In this document: one piece after another, positions 7,338-15,940 of the stretch
How positions within the stretch are numbered: the stretch's first letter is position 1
How the letters are laid out: each line of letters opens with the position of its first letter
Assembly (NCBI GenBank): GCA_019217005.1
Contig: JAHBNG010000152.1
Span: forward strand, 1 to 32,269
DNA length: 32,269 nucleotides
From: Chloroflexi bacterium TSY
Lineage (GTDB): Bacteria > Chloroflexota > Anaerolineae > Caldilineales > Caldilineaceae
Direction of reading: 5' to 3'
Notes under the pieces: generated by a model
Databases searched by the model: none
What the model was told of the DNA's origin: nothing
Seen by the model: the letters and a program-made list of their open reading frames with translations, nothing else
Translations under genes and position numbers: made by a program

Positions 7338-9401
7338 ATGCCTCAAAATTTGTGGAATGAAACCGAAGCCCAAGCGCTTCCTGCCCTTGATGGTTTGGTC
7401 TATCGTAGCAATCTTCTCGGTCGTGATCGAGCCGTTGTCAATATCTTTGGCGGCAATACCAGCGCCAAGCTGACCGACACAGACCATCTGGGACGTGATG
7501 TAAAAATTCTTTGGGTCAAAGGCTCTGGTAGCGATGTGGCCACAATTAAAGAACAGGGCTTTGCTGGCTTACGGTTGTTGGAAATTTTGCCCCTGATGGA
7601 GAGAGACGCCATGAGTGATGAGGAGATGGTCGACTATCTCTCTCACTGCACCCATGAACTGGGTCGACCGCGTCAATCCATCGAAACACTTTTGCACGCG
7701 TTCACGCCGGCTGATCATGTGGATCATACCCATCCGGATGCGGTGATCAGCCTGGCCTGCGCCGAGGGGGGGCAAGAGCTCTGCCGTGAATTATGGGGAG
7801 AGCGCATGGTCTGGGTCGATTACATTCGACCTGGATTTACCTTGAGCAAGTGGATCGGCGACGGGATTCGTGCCAATGATCGGTGCGATCTTGTTGTGAT
7901 GGGTAAGCATGGCCTCGTCACTTGGGGGGATACTTGTCGCGGTTGTTACGATCAGACCATTCGCGTGATTCAGGAGGCAGAGGACTTTATCGAGCAGCGT
8001 CGCAATGGGCGAAAAATTTTTCCAGGCACAGCCATTCCATCATTGTCTGAGCAGGAACGACGCACAATCTTGCTCAAAGCCCTACCCAAAGTACGTGGTC
8101 TTGTCAGCCAGCAGCAACCTGCCATTCTGTGCACAGACGCGAGCCAAGCCGTTCTCAATTTTGTGGGCAGCGAAGGCAGCAACGCACTCTCCCAGGTGGG
8201 CGCAGCTTGCCCTGACCATCTAGTGCATACCAAACGACAACCCCTCTTTGTGGATTGGAAGCCCGATCAGGGGATTGATGCTCTGTTGGCACAGCTCGAG
8301 ACTGGTGTGACTGACTTTGTCACCAATTACCAACGCTACTTTGACGAATGCAGTCAACCTGGTGACCAACTGCGTGACCCCGCTCCGCGGGTCATTCTGA
8401 TTCCGGGCGTCGGCATGATCAATACGGGAGCTGATGCGAATATGGCTGACGTCAGTCGACAGCTCTATCACCGCGCCATCGCCGTGGCCGAGGGAAGCAC
8501 GGCGCTGAGCCAATTTGTCAGCTTGACGGCCCAGGAATCCTTTGACGTGGAATATTGGCCACTGGAACTTTACAAATTGAGCCTGAAGCCACCGCCCAGC
8601 GAGATGGATGGACGCGTGGCCATTGTCACAGGAGGGGCGAGCGGCATAGGTCGTGCCACCGCTTGTCGTCTGGCGCAAGATGGTGCCCATGTTGCAATAT
8701 TGGACATCAACCTTGAGGGTGCGCAGGCGGTTGCCGACGAACTGATTGAGAAACATGGGTTTAACCGAGCAATTGCTCTGCATTGCAACGTGACGGATGA
8801 GAATGCCGTTAAGGCGGCCTATGAAGAGGTTGTCTTGGCCTATGGAGGTGTCGACGTGGCGGTCAACAATGCGGGCATTGCGTTTGCCGCTTCTGTCGTG
8901 GAGTCGAGCGTTGCCGATTGGGATCGAACCATGTCGGTGCTAAACAAAGGCTATTTCTTGATCAGCCGAGAAGCGTTTCGACACTGGAAGGCCCAAGAGA
9001 TGGGTGGAAGTCTCATTGTGATTGCAAGTAAGAACAGCGTCTTTGCAGGCAAGAATGTCTCCGTCTATAGCGCAGCCAAGGCAGCAGAACTCCACCTGGC
9101 ACGTTGTCTGGCGGAAGAGGGTGGCGCACACGGCATTCGCGTCAACTCTGTGCTACCGGACGCGGTTTTGCAAGGCAGCAGCATCTGGGAGGACGGTTGG
9201 CGTGAGGCTCGTTCAGCGAGTTATGGCATTGAACCCGATGAGCTTGATGAGCATTACCGCAAGCGCACCACATTAGGGGTCAGCATCTATCCGGAAGACA
9301 TTGCCGAGGCGGTCAGCTTTCTGGCAGGCCCGCGCGCAAGCAAAACCACAGGTGGTGCGTTGACGGTAGATGGTGGTGTTGCGGGTGCGTATCTGCGGTA
9401 A
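7338..9401 (+). CDS. Bifunctional rhamnulose-1-phosphate aldolase / lactaldehyde dehydrogenase
   Basis: This 687-aa fusion has two domains. Residues about 1-400 are a class II aldolase/adducin domain with the zinc-binding cluster HVDHTH (127-132), Glu116 and GKHG (His191). It splits L-rhamnulose-1-phosphate into DHAP and L-lactaldehyde. Residues about 425-687 are a short-chain dehydrogenase with the NAD-binding TGGASGIG (431-438), NNAG (510-513), catalytic Ser564 and YSAAK (577-581). It is expected to oxidise L-lactaldehyde to lactate, so the toxic aldehyde is passed within one protein. ATG 7338 lies 1 nt after the rhaI stop, with GGAGGG about 11 nt upstream; translational coupling is likely. 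The kinase needed between the two steps is not in the window. Confidence 0.92.
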   Translation: MPQNLWNETEAQALPALDGLVYRSNLLGRDRAVVNIFGGNTSAKLTDTDHLGRDVKILWVKGSGSDVATIKEQGFAGLRLLEILPLMERDAMSDEEMVDYLSHCTHELGRPRQSIETLLHAFTPADHVDHTHPDAVISLACAEGGQELCRELWGERMVWVDYIRPGFTLSKWIGDGIRANDRCDLVVMGKHGLVTWGDTCRGCYDQTIRVIQEAEDFIEQRRNGRKIFPGTAIPSLSEQERRTILLKALPKVRGLVSQQQPAILCTDASQAVLNFVGSEGSNALSQVGAACPDHLVHTKRQPLFVDWKPDQGIDALLAQLETGVTDFVTNYQRYFDECSQPGDQLRDPAPRVILIPGVGMINTGADANMADVSRQLYHRAIAVAEGSTALSQFVSLTAQESFDVEYWPLELYKLSLKPPPSEMDGRVAIVTGGASGIGRATACRLAQDGAHVAILDINLEGAQAVADELIEKHGFNRAIALHCNVTDENAVKAAYEEVVLAYGGVDVAVNNAGIAFAASVVESSVADWDRTMSVLNKGYFLISREAFRHWKAQEMGGSLIVIASKNSVFAGKNVSVYSAAKAAELHLARCLAEEGGAHGIRVNSVLPDAVLQGSSIWEDGWREARSASYGIEPDELDEHYRKRTTLGVSIYPEDIAEAVSFLAGPRASKTTGGALTVDGGVAGAYLR

Positions 9402-9441
9402 GAGGGAAAGTGCCTAAATATTACAAGTAAGTTTCTACTAC

Positions 9442-10882
9442 TTACTCAACCCAAGAGACAATTTGCGCGGGACCCGGTGCATAACGAGCACCGGGGATTT
9501 CAGCTAAATGTCGATAATGGTCTTCAGCTGAATTATCCGGATCATTGGCTGTATACCATTTGTACTTAGTTTGTCTTTGTTCCCTATTCATGTAACCATA
9601 ATGTTTCAGACGTACATCAAGCACCTGCGTATTTCCAACCAACCCTTGCGGCACGTTGCCACAGTGAAAATTCCCGCCGTATCCACTTGCAGCAAATTGC
9701 AGACGGCTGAGTGATTGACCTCTCAATCGAAATAAAGATGGGCGTCTAAACTGACCATATATACCATCCACCCGTACATGATGTGCGTCGTTCCAAAGAT
9801 AAGCGATCCGCAGGCTATAAACATTCGTATGATTATTGTGATTGACAGCGTCCATTATTTTGTCTGCACCTGATTGTTCTAATACTTCATCACCATCTAT
9901 CCACAGAACCCATTCAGGATTTACTTCGATGATTTTCTGAAGCAGATAGTTCTTATCGCGTGCCTCATCTAGCCCCTCAAAAGGCGAAGAGAAAATTGTA
10001 ATGCGTTCACCAAATGAGCGGCAGATGGCTACACTCTCGTCCGTAGAATGATCATCAAGAATAAGCACACGTTGGCAAAGTGTCAGCACACTTGATAGAA
10101 CCTCATGTATATATGCCGCTTCGTTCTTAATTCTCATCGCAGCAAGAAATCGAACATCATCTGGCGGAGTCGTGTGGCTAGCCTCCGTGGTTTTTGGCCA
10201 ACGCCAGTGCCACAAGGTCGAATCCGCTTCATATGGTGGCCACTGGCGCTGCCAGCCTCTCTTGACATATTCTTTCGTTTGCGTGAACCAAGGCTCGAAT
10301 GGAAGACGGTCTAGCAAAAAGAGTGGCATTGCAGGCGTGAGCCAGCCACGCTTCAACTTATTTCCTTGCGCGCTCTGCCATTCTTCAAAACCAAACCACT
10401 TTCCATATGGTTGAGGGCGGCTCTCGGAAAATGCAGATCGTCGATAGAGCCCAAGACCTGATACAAATTCAGCTGGCTGATAGGTACGATCGATTTGAAC
10501 ATCATCGTCATAAGGATGGAGTGCTTCGAGACCAAGCAATGCCAGCTCTGGATGCCGATCAAATACGGAAAGACTTTGTCCTAACCATGCGACCGGTAGC
10601 ATGACATCATTGTCTATTTTGCCCAACATCGGTGCCGTGGCCGATTCGATGAAGTGGACCATGGCTGCAACGGGTGAATTGAAGTTCGTTCTCATCAAAC
10701 GAATAGGAAGAGCGATTTCTTTTATTGCCTCCTCCAACCACTCAAAAGTGCCATCCGTAGAACCATCATCATAGACAAACAATTCATGAACATATTGCCA
10801 CTCGGTATTGGCGACTAACGTGTTGAATGTCTCTTTGGTAAATGTCAGCCGGTTATAAGCCAGATAGAGCAAGTCTATACAG
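9442..10882 (-). pseudogene. Two-domain GT2 glycosyltransferase, 5' end cut off by IS
   Basis: The remaining frame (476 codons from a TTG at 10872) encodes two GT-A (GT2) domains. The first has VYDDGSTDG and KIDNDVM (nucleotide-sugar and metal binding). The second, from about residue 240, has AMRIKNEAAYI, LDDHSTD and WIDGDE, like WaaE/KdtX-type transferases. There is no ATG: the IS at 10883-12381 inserted in codon 7. The lost 5' end survives at 12387-12400, and joining it gives MTENHCIDLL followed by the present frame (about 484 aa). The original ATG overlapped the stop of the upstream gene as ATGA. The protein could be made only from the weak TTG, so it is treated as disrupted. Confidence 0.85.
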
Positions 10883-12381
10883 CTTTACTTTCTGGTAAAG
10901 GCTTGAGTGACAAAGGGCAAACCGAAAGGGGCGGAAAAAAGAATCCACCCTGAAAAAACGGGATAAAATGTAAAAATAGTGCTCGGCTAGTTTAAGCAGC
11001 GGCATTGAGGCGGCGATGAGCGAGAACGCCTTTAGGGAAATGGTGTGAAACCGAGGCCTTTTTCCGAAAGTCAGGGTCGAGTTGGTCAGGAGTTGGAAAA
11101 AGAGCACTCGAGAGAACACGGCGCAGCCTGCCGGGAGTGGATTGAGGCTCTCGAGCCCAGTAGCCAGTCGGTATGGGAGGAAGAGAAGCGGCTAAATGGG
11201 AAAGAAGATTGCCAGCCAGCAGCCCCAGTTCAGGTAAGCGGAAACAAGCCTCATCGGCATGAACAAATTGACGATGTAAGCCAATCATCTGCTTGGAAGC
11301 CAAGGGGGGATGTTCAACAGGCCAGCGTTCCAGGTAGACAAGATAAATGGTTTCAGGCTGCAAAGTCATAACGGTCGCCAAAACCAAAGGTGTGTTGTAG
11401 GCCGGATCCTGAATGACGTAAATCGAGTAGGTACGGTTGGCTGTATCCACCTTGGTTGTTCTGGGGACGAGATTGTGCCATGCTTGATAGCAAATCAGGC
11501 GACCACTATAGAGAAAGCGACCAGACGAGTCCGGAGTTGTAGCCTCGAGTCGCTTTCCCTTATAGCTGCGAGAGCGGACGCACAATATCACCATATTCAG
11601 GTGGTCTGCCTTTTTCTTTGCGTTTGGGGAACTCATTGCGGCGCACTGTGCAGTTAATGGCTTCCCGCAGGACAAATCGGTCGATGCCGCTTTCTAGCAT
11701 TTCTCTGATTGTAAACCCGGCATCGACCACCGCCACTTCGTCTGACTCCAGTGATTTCTTCGTCTCTGTCAGCAGCTTTTTCCGAAACTCACTTTCCTTT
11801 GTTCCAACCGTGCATCTCATGATTGCCTTGAGCAGTGGCACTCGCTTCCCGCCTATCTCCCCCGAGCTTATCATCACTCCAAAGATGAGCGGGCAATGCC
11901 CGACGAACCGTTGAGTTATAGAGTCGGTTCACTTTCCCTTGCAGCTTCGGTCGCCAGAACCCTGTGATATCTATGCTTTTCACTCGGTACCCTTCTAACT
12001 TTTTTGCCTCCCATTCCCTTTCCACTCCACTTCTTCTTGCCACGACCCCAGCAGACTTGTGATATCCCATGATCCATATCGAAAGCTCCACCAGCTTCGC
12101 CGGAGCTCCTCATCTTCAAACCCGCTTTCTTTCAATGCGCTATGGATTGCTCCTCGACTTTTCAGAAACGACCCATTCAGCATTGCCCACATCAGACGCA
12201 TTACATTTACGTTTGTTCCCATCGGCGTTACTTGCAATACATTCATCAGTACTGCTATAGTTATTTCTGGCGCGGTTAGCATTCCTTCCTCCTTTTTGGG
12301 TTCTCTACCTTTTGGATGAACTGCTAACCGCTTTTTGTCACATTTCTCACCTCATCTCTTTTCTTTTACCAGAAAGTAAAG
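10883..12381 (-). mobile_element. Decayed IS4-superfamily insertion sequence (1499 bp)
   Basis: Terminal inverted repeats of 17 bp, CTTTACTTTCTGGTAAA (10883-10899) and its reverse complement (12365-12381), bound the element. A 5-bp target duplication TACAG (10878-10882 and 12382-12386) flanks it. The only gene is a minus-strand transposase broken by three frameshifts. The clean target duplication shows this is an original insertion rather than a rearranged remnant. Confidence 0.88.
10992..12282 (-). pseudogene. IS4-superfamily DDE transposase, three frameshifts
   Basis: Reading starts at ATG 12282 (AAGGAGG just upstream) and can be followed through four overlapping frame pieces: 12282 to about 12060, to about 11880, to about 11580, then to the stop at 10992. 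Together they make a transposase of roughly 430 aa. A DDE-type Asp is in VAVVDAGF, another in YVIQDPAY, and the last piece has the sequence YLERWPVEHPPLASK. This fits the Y-(2)-R-(3)-E-(6)-K signature of IS4-superfamily enzymes. With three frameshifts it cannot make active protein. The exact family (IS4, IS701, IS1634 and relatives) was not resolved. Confidence 0.8.
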
Positions 12382-12396
12382 TACAGTGGTTTTCAG

Positions 12397-13836
12397 TCAT
12401 GCATTGCGTCCCCATTTTTGTTGAAACAGATCTTGGTTTTGCTTGAATAGTCGCTGAATCTCAACCTGTGATCGGAATGTGGAAGGAAGTTCACCTGAAT
12501 GGTCAACGATACATCCATCCCAGATCGCCAACTGCCAGCCGGCAGTTATTGTTCGGGCACAGTAATCATTGTCTTCGAAACCATATCCAACAAAACGCTC
12601 GTCAAATGGCCCCAATTGTTCGCGAACCATTTTGGGAATGTAAGCACAGATAAACGCCAATGTCTTTGATTCTATGCGTAATTGGCGATCTGAAGATACG
12701 AGTTGCCTTTGATTTCCGACACAACCGCGAATGCCAGCGGAACAAATACCAATTTCCGGTCGAGACTTCACCTGCTTTGCCAGCTTCGAGAATCCATTGG
12801 GTGTGACAAGTCGAGCATCATCGTTCAGAAGAATCACATCCTCGTCCGCTGTGTCTATACCGATATTTGCGTTTCGGGCAAAAATAAATGGTTTGACACC
12901 CGGCACCCAGTGAATTGACGGAAGATGTGCTTCTGCATCGCTGCGTGCTCCATCGTCTACAACAATGATATGATCGGGGGGAAGTGTGGGTTCGTTGGCG
13001 AGAATTGACCGAACGCAGGGGATGAGGTTGCTGGCGTTTGCGGAGAGAATAACAACCTTGAATGGAGAAGTTGCTGACCCCATGCTATCGTTGGACCTGC
13101 CTGTATCCAAATAATTTCCATTTTGACGTTTGGGCGGCCAGCGCCAGTGCCATAATGTACAGGTAGGATCGTACTTGGGCCATGAACGCTGCCACCCATA
13201 TTTGATGTATTGATCCGAATACATACGCCACGGATCAAACGGTATCCGGTCGAGCAGGAAAACCGGCAAAGCTGGCGCAATCCAGCCTCGTTTCAGTCCT
13301 AGCCCTTGGGCTAACTGCCACTCTTCCAGCCCATGCCACTTGCGCATTGGACGCGGTCGGCTATGAGAAAAGGCCGCGCGTCGATACAAGCCAAGGCCCG
13401 ATATAAATTGAGCCGGCCTATACGATCGCAGGTGTTGTGGATCGTCATTGTGTGGATATATGGCCTCGATTCCGAGTAGCGATAGCTCAGGATGTTGGTC
13501 AAGTACGTCCAGGCTTTGCCGTAACCATGCTGGTGGCAACATTGCATCATTATCCATTTTGGCCAGAATTGGTGCTTGAGCGGATTCAATAAAGTGGACC
13601 ATGGCTGCCACTGGCGAACCAAAATCAGTTTTGACAAACCGCATCGGTACAGGAGCTTCCTTTGCTTTTTCCGCCAGCCATTCGCCTGTGCCGTCGTGCG
13701 ACCCATCGTCGTAGACAAAGAGTTCGTGTACGTACTCCCAATCGGTATTGGTCAGCAGATTGGAAAACGTCTCTTTTGTAAACTCCAAACGATTCCAGGC
13801 AAGATACATCAGATCTGTACAGCGCTGCTCAACCAT
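12397..13836 (-). CDS. Two-domain GT2 glycosyltransferase
   Basis: This 479-aa protein has two GT-A domains. The first (about 1-240) is closely paralogous to that of the neighbour at 9442, with DDG at 43-45 and DND at 95-97. The second (about 250-479) is unrelated to the neighbour's second domain and resembles rhamnosyltransferase-like GT2 proteins: VVDDG, LLNDDARL, and the GFEDNDYCAR acceptor-side motif. It probably adds one or two sugars to a cell-surface glycan. The ATG at 13836 has a GGGGGA ribosome site. Its TGA stop originally overlapped the next gene's ATG. It is cytoplasmic or peripheral, with no membrane helix seen. Confidence 0.85.
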   Translation of the reverse strand: MVEQRCTDLMYLAWNRLEFTKETFSNLLTNTDWEYVHELFVYDDGSHDGTGEWLAEKAKEAPVPMRFVKTDFGSPVAAMVHFIESAQAPILAKMDNDAMLPPAWLRQSLDVLDQHPELSLLGIEAIYPHNDDPQHLRSYRPAQFISGLGLYRRAAFSHSRPRPMRKWHGLEEWQLAQGLGLKRGWIAPALPVFLLDRIPFDPWRMYSDQYIKYGWQRSWPKYDPTCTLWHWRWPPKRQNGNYLDTGRSNDSMGSATSPFKVVILSANASNLIPCVRSILANEPTLPPDHIIVVDDGARSDAEAHLPSIHWVPGVKPFIFARNANIGIDTADEDVILLNDDARLVTPNGFSKLAKQVKSRPEIGICSAGIRGCVGNQRQLVSSDRQLRIESKTLAFICAYIPKMVREQLGPFDERFVGYGFEDNDYCARTITAGWQLAIWDGCIVDHSGELPSTFRSQVEIQRLFKQNQDLFQQKWGRNA

Positions 13837-13896
13837 TCATTCCCCCTTACTGATGGATACATTGCATTCACCTGTCATGGTCATAGCAATCAAGGC

Positions 13897-14409
13897 TCAA
13901 GGCTTGACAGCCTGCAACACGATCGTGAGTTTTGGTCCATCCTGTGTGTCGTCGGTGCGTTCGCTTACAGTTCGGAACTTGGCCTGAATGCCATAGTGCT
14001 TGGCAAACCGTTCTCGATAGGCGTTACCTGCTTCGTAATAGAGGAAGCTGCGTCGGTTCCAGAATGATACGTGGGTTGGATCTTGAAATGCACCTGGCCC
14101 ATCGGTCGTAGGAACCATAATTTCAGCCGTGCCGTCCGGTTTCAAAACGCGCCACAGTTCATTCATGGTAAAAATCTTATCCGGCAGGTGTTCGATGATG
14201 TCCCACGCACGGACATACTCGACTGAGCTGTCCTGCCACGGCCATGGTTTCCGCAAGTCTGCTACCTGGACACCCGGTGCTGGCACCAAGTCAACGTTAA
14301 CAAAATCCGCCACCAACGCGTTGCAACAGCCAAGGTTCAGTTTCAAACCGGCTGTCTGCGTGAGTATTGCACTTCTGTCGCTCGATTGTGCAGAGGTCAA
14401 ATTGCTCAT
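13897..14409 (-). CDS. SAM-dependent methyltransferase (class I)
   Basis: This 170-aa protein has a short Rossmann methyltransferase core: motif I LNLGCCN (24-30), an acidic residue after strand 2 (NVDL, Asp40), the WDIIEHLPD segment (69-77) and the ELWRVLKPDG turn (84-93). It belongs to the group often found among surface-polysaccharide genes. The frame is open up to an ATG at 14535, which has a GGAGA site but would overlap the upstream GT2 by 61 bp and add a basic low-complexity tail; the ATG at 14409 is therefore preferred, with moderate certainty. It lies 60 bp before the GT2 at 13836, in the same direction. Confidence 0.78.
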   Translation of the reverse strand: MSNLTSAQSSDRSAILTQTAGLKLNLGCCNALVADFVNVDLVPAPGVQVADLRKPWPWQDSSVEYVRAWDIIEHLPDKIFTMNELWRVLKPDGTAEIMVPTTDGPGAFQDPTHVSFWNRRSFLYYEAGNAYRERFAKHYGIQAKFRTVSERTDDTQDGPKLTIVLQAVKP

Positions 14410-14474
14410 ATTTGATTTGGGACTCTTTCTATTTTGCGTATCACCAGATTGCCCACGAGTTGTCTGCCGACGCT

Positions 14475-15149
14475 TTAGTCTCTCCGCCAGCCTGTTAGTA
14501 GCTCTTTGACTACCTGACCAGGGTATGGCCGCCATCGTTTCTCCGTTACTTGCTTGTGGCAGGTATTTTGAGAATGGATCTGGGCGATATAAAAATGGTG
14601 GTCATCGAGAACTTTGATGTTGGCCTGAGGATTTGCCCATACAAACTGCGTATCCTCGCCGGTATGCTTGTCGGGGAAGGGATTGATCTGCCAGAACGCC
14701 TTCGTATAGCATAGGGTTCCGCCGGCAACCCAGAGACGCTCACTTGCTGGATAGACATATTCCCATGCTTGCTCTGTTTGGGGCTCGAAAAAGAGCAAAC
14801 GATTGGTCCCGCAAATGTCAGCCTTAGTGGCGAGCAACTGCTCTACCTGATAAGAGAGCCGCCAATCAGCCATCCAGTCATCATCATCCCAATGGACAAC
14901 AATTTCACCACCAGCCATCTTGCAGCACAGATTGCGTTTTGCCCCTATGCTCAATGTTTGCTCCAACCGCCTGTACCGAATGCGCACATCATCGGGCATT
15001 AGATCAGCAACGGAATCCGTGCCATCGTCCAGAACGATCAGCTCCTTATGCGGATAGTCCTGCCGTAAGAATTGATCGATGGCTTGGGGAATAAAAGACC
15101 GTCGATTGTAGGTGGGCATGATGCAGGAGACGAGGGGTTTTTGGTTCAT
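14475..15149 (-). CDS. GT2 family glycosyltransferase
   Basis: This 224-aa single-domain GT-A enzyme has the N-terminal VSCIMPTYNR, the LDDGTD nucleotide-binding loop, the WDDDDW DXD-type metal site, and a GEDTQFVW segment in the acceptor region. It transfers a sugar from a nucleotide donor to an unknown acceptor. The frame continues to a TTG at 15194, but ATG 15149 starts directly before the conserved beta-strand and is the simpler choice. The upstream Shine-Dalgarno sequence is weak. It is part of the minus-strand glycosylation cluster, 65 bp upstream of the methyltransferase start chosen here. Confidence 0.85.
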   Translation of the reverse strand: MNQKPLVSCIMPTYNRRSFIPQAIDQFLRQDYPHKELIVLDDGTDSVADLMPDDVRIRYRRLEQTLSIGAKRNLCCKMAGGEIVVHWDDDDWMADWRLSYQVEQLLATKADICGTNRLLFFEPQTEQAWEYVYPASERLWVAGGTLCYTKAFWQINPFPDKHTGEDTQFVWANPQANIKVLDDHHFYIAQIHSQNTCHKQVTEKRWRPYPGQVVKELLTGWRRD

Positions 15150-15200
15150 AGGGCTGTAGCTCGATATTGTTTGAAAGCGCGTATTCTCAAGCAACTCACA

Positions 15201-15767
15201 TCACTCGTGGGTGGGGTGGACCGGTGCCGACTCCCCATTCAAAAACTCGGTCACGCTTTGAAACAACCTGGGGGCGTCCAATATGTAAAAGGTGCCTCCC
15301 CGCCCGTTTTGGCTGCTCGAGCATTCTTGACGGTGATACGCGTACCCTGTGCATAAAGCCCCCTGCTGATTCAAATCACCAAAAATAGAATAAGGCTGAT
15401 CCGTGTCCAGAGAGACGCCGATTTTGGCATGATTGCCGGTGGGTGCCGCTTTTCCCTCAAAGTGGATTGTTTTTTCACCCCACTGCCCGGAAGTAGCAAT
15501 TTGAACCGGACCGGGCTTGGGCAGACCGTCCTTCCAGCATTCAATCTTGATGGATGCCGTGGTCGAATATAGTTTCGGATGCGCCCACCAACTCGCCACA
15601 CGGAGAGAGATCCCGTCCAGCAGAGCGGAGACCAATTGCCACGGCGGGACATGCAGATACGAAGGCTTGGAAATCAATTCTACGCCACTGGATAGCTTGA
15701 CTTTCGTCCAGGTTCGACTCTTGGATTCTTGCCCGAGGCTTTTTACAAGCGCCTGAACAGGGGTGGT
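15201..15767 (-). pseudogene. Hypothetical protein, 5' end truncated at a MITE-like element
   Basis: The frame is open from the stop at 15201 up to an in-frame TGA at 15770, but it contains no ATG or GTG; the first usable start is a TTG at 15677. The 188 codons read as ordinary protein (SLRVASWW, IKIECWKDG, ATSGQWGEKTIHFEG, IGVSLDTDQPYSIFG), with alternating strands suggesting a beta-rich fold. The family is not recognised. The open frame runs right into the inverted repeat at 15761-15913, so the true start was probably lost to that insertion. It lies 51 bp upstream of the GT2, so it once led the glycosylation cluster. Confidence 0.55.
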
Positions 15768-15913
15768 TCAGAATTAGGTTTACACTTTTGATACATAGAT
15801 AAAAATCTATATGAGGTCATTTTCTGCCTGAGCATGGCTCAAAGTAGAAAATATAAACATCTTTTCTCTTTGCAAAAATGTAAACCTAATTGTCCGCCTA
15901 AAATGAACCACCC
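15761..15913. mobile_element. MITE-like element (about 153 bp)
   Basis: Left end 15761-15790 and right end about 15874-15913 are inverted copies. GGGTGGTTCA at the left matches TGAACCACCC at the right, and AATTAGGTTTACA matches TGTAAACCTAATT. The right arm carries a 12-nt insertion relative to the left. No coding capacity is present. It interrupts or abuts the 5' end of the gene at 15201-15767. Confidence 0.6.
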
Positions 15914-15940
15914 CCCGATGAGAACTATCTATCATATAAT

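Noticed and set aside
8220..8783. 187-codon minus-strand frame inside the rhamnulose-1-phosphate aldolase gene
   Set aside because: This is antisense shadow coding opposite a strongly conserved two-domain protein.
9421..9450. Possible terminator AGTAAG...CTTACT between the convergent rhamnose and glycosyltransferase genes
   Set aside because: The stem is only 6 AT-rich base pairs and has no T tract, so it is too weak to list.
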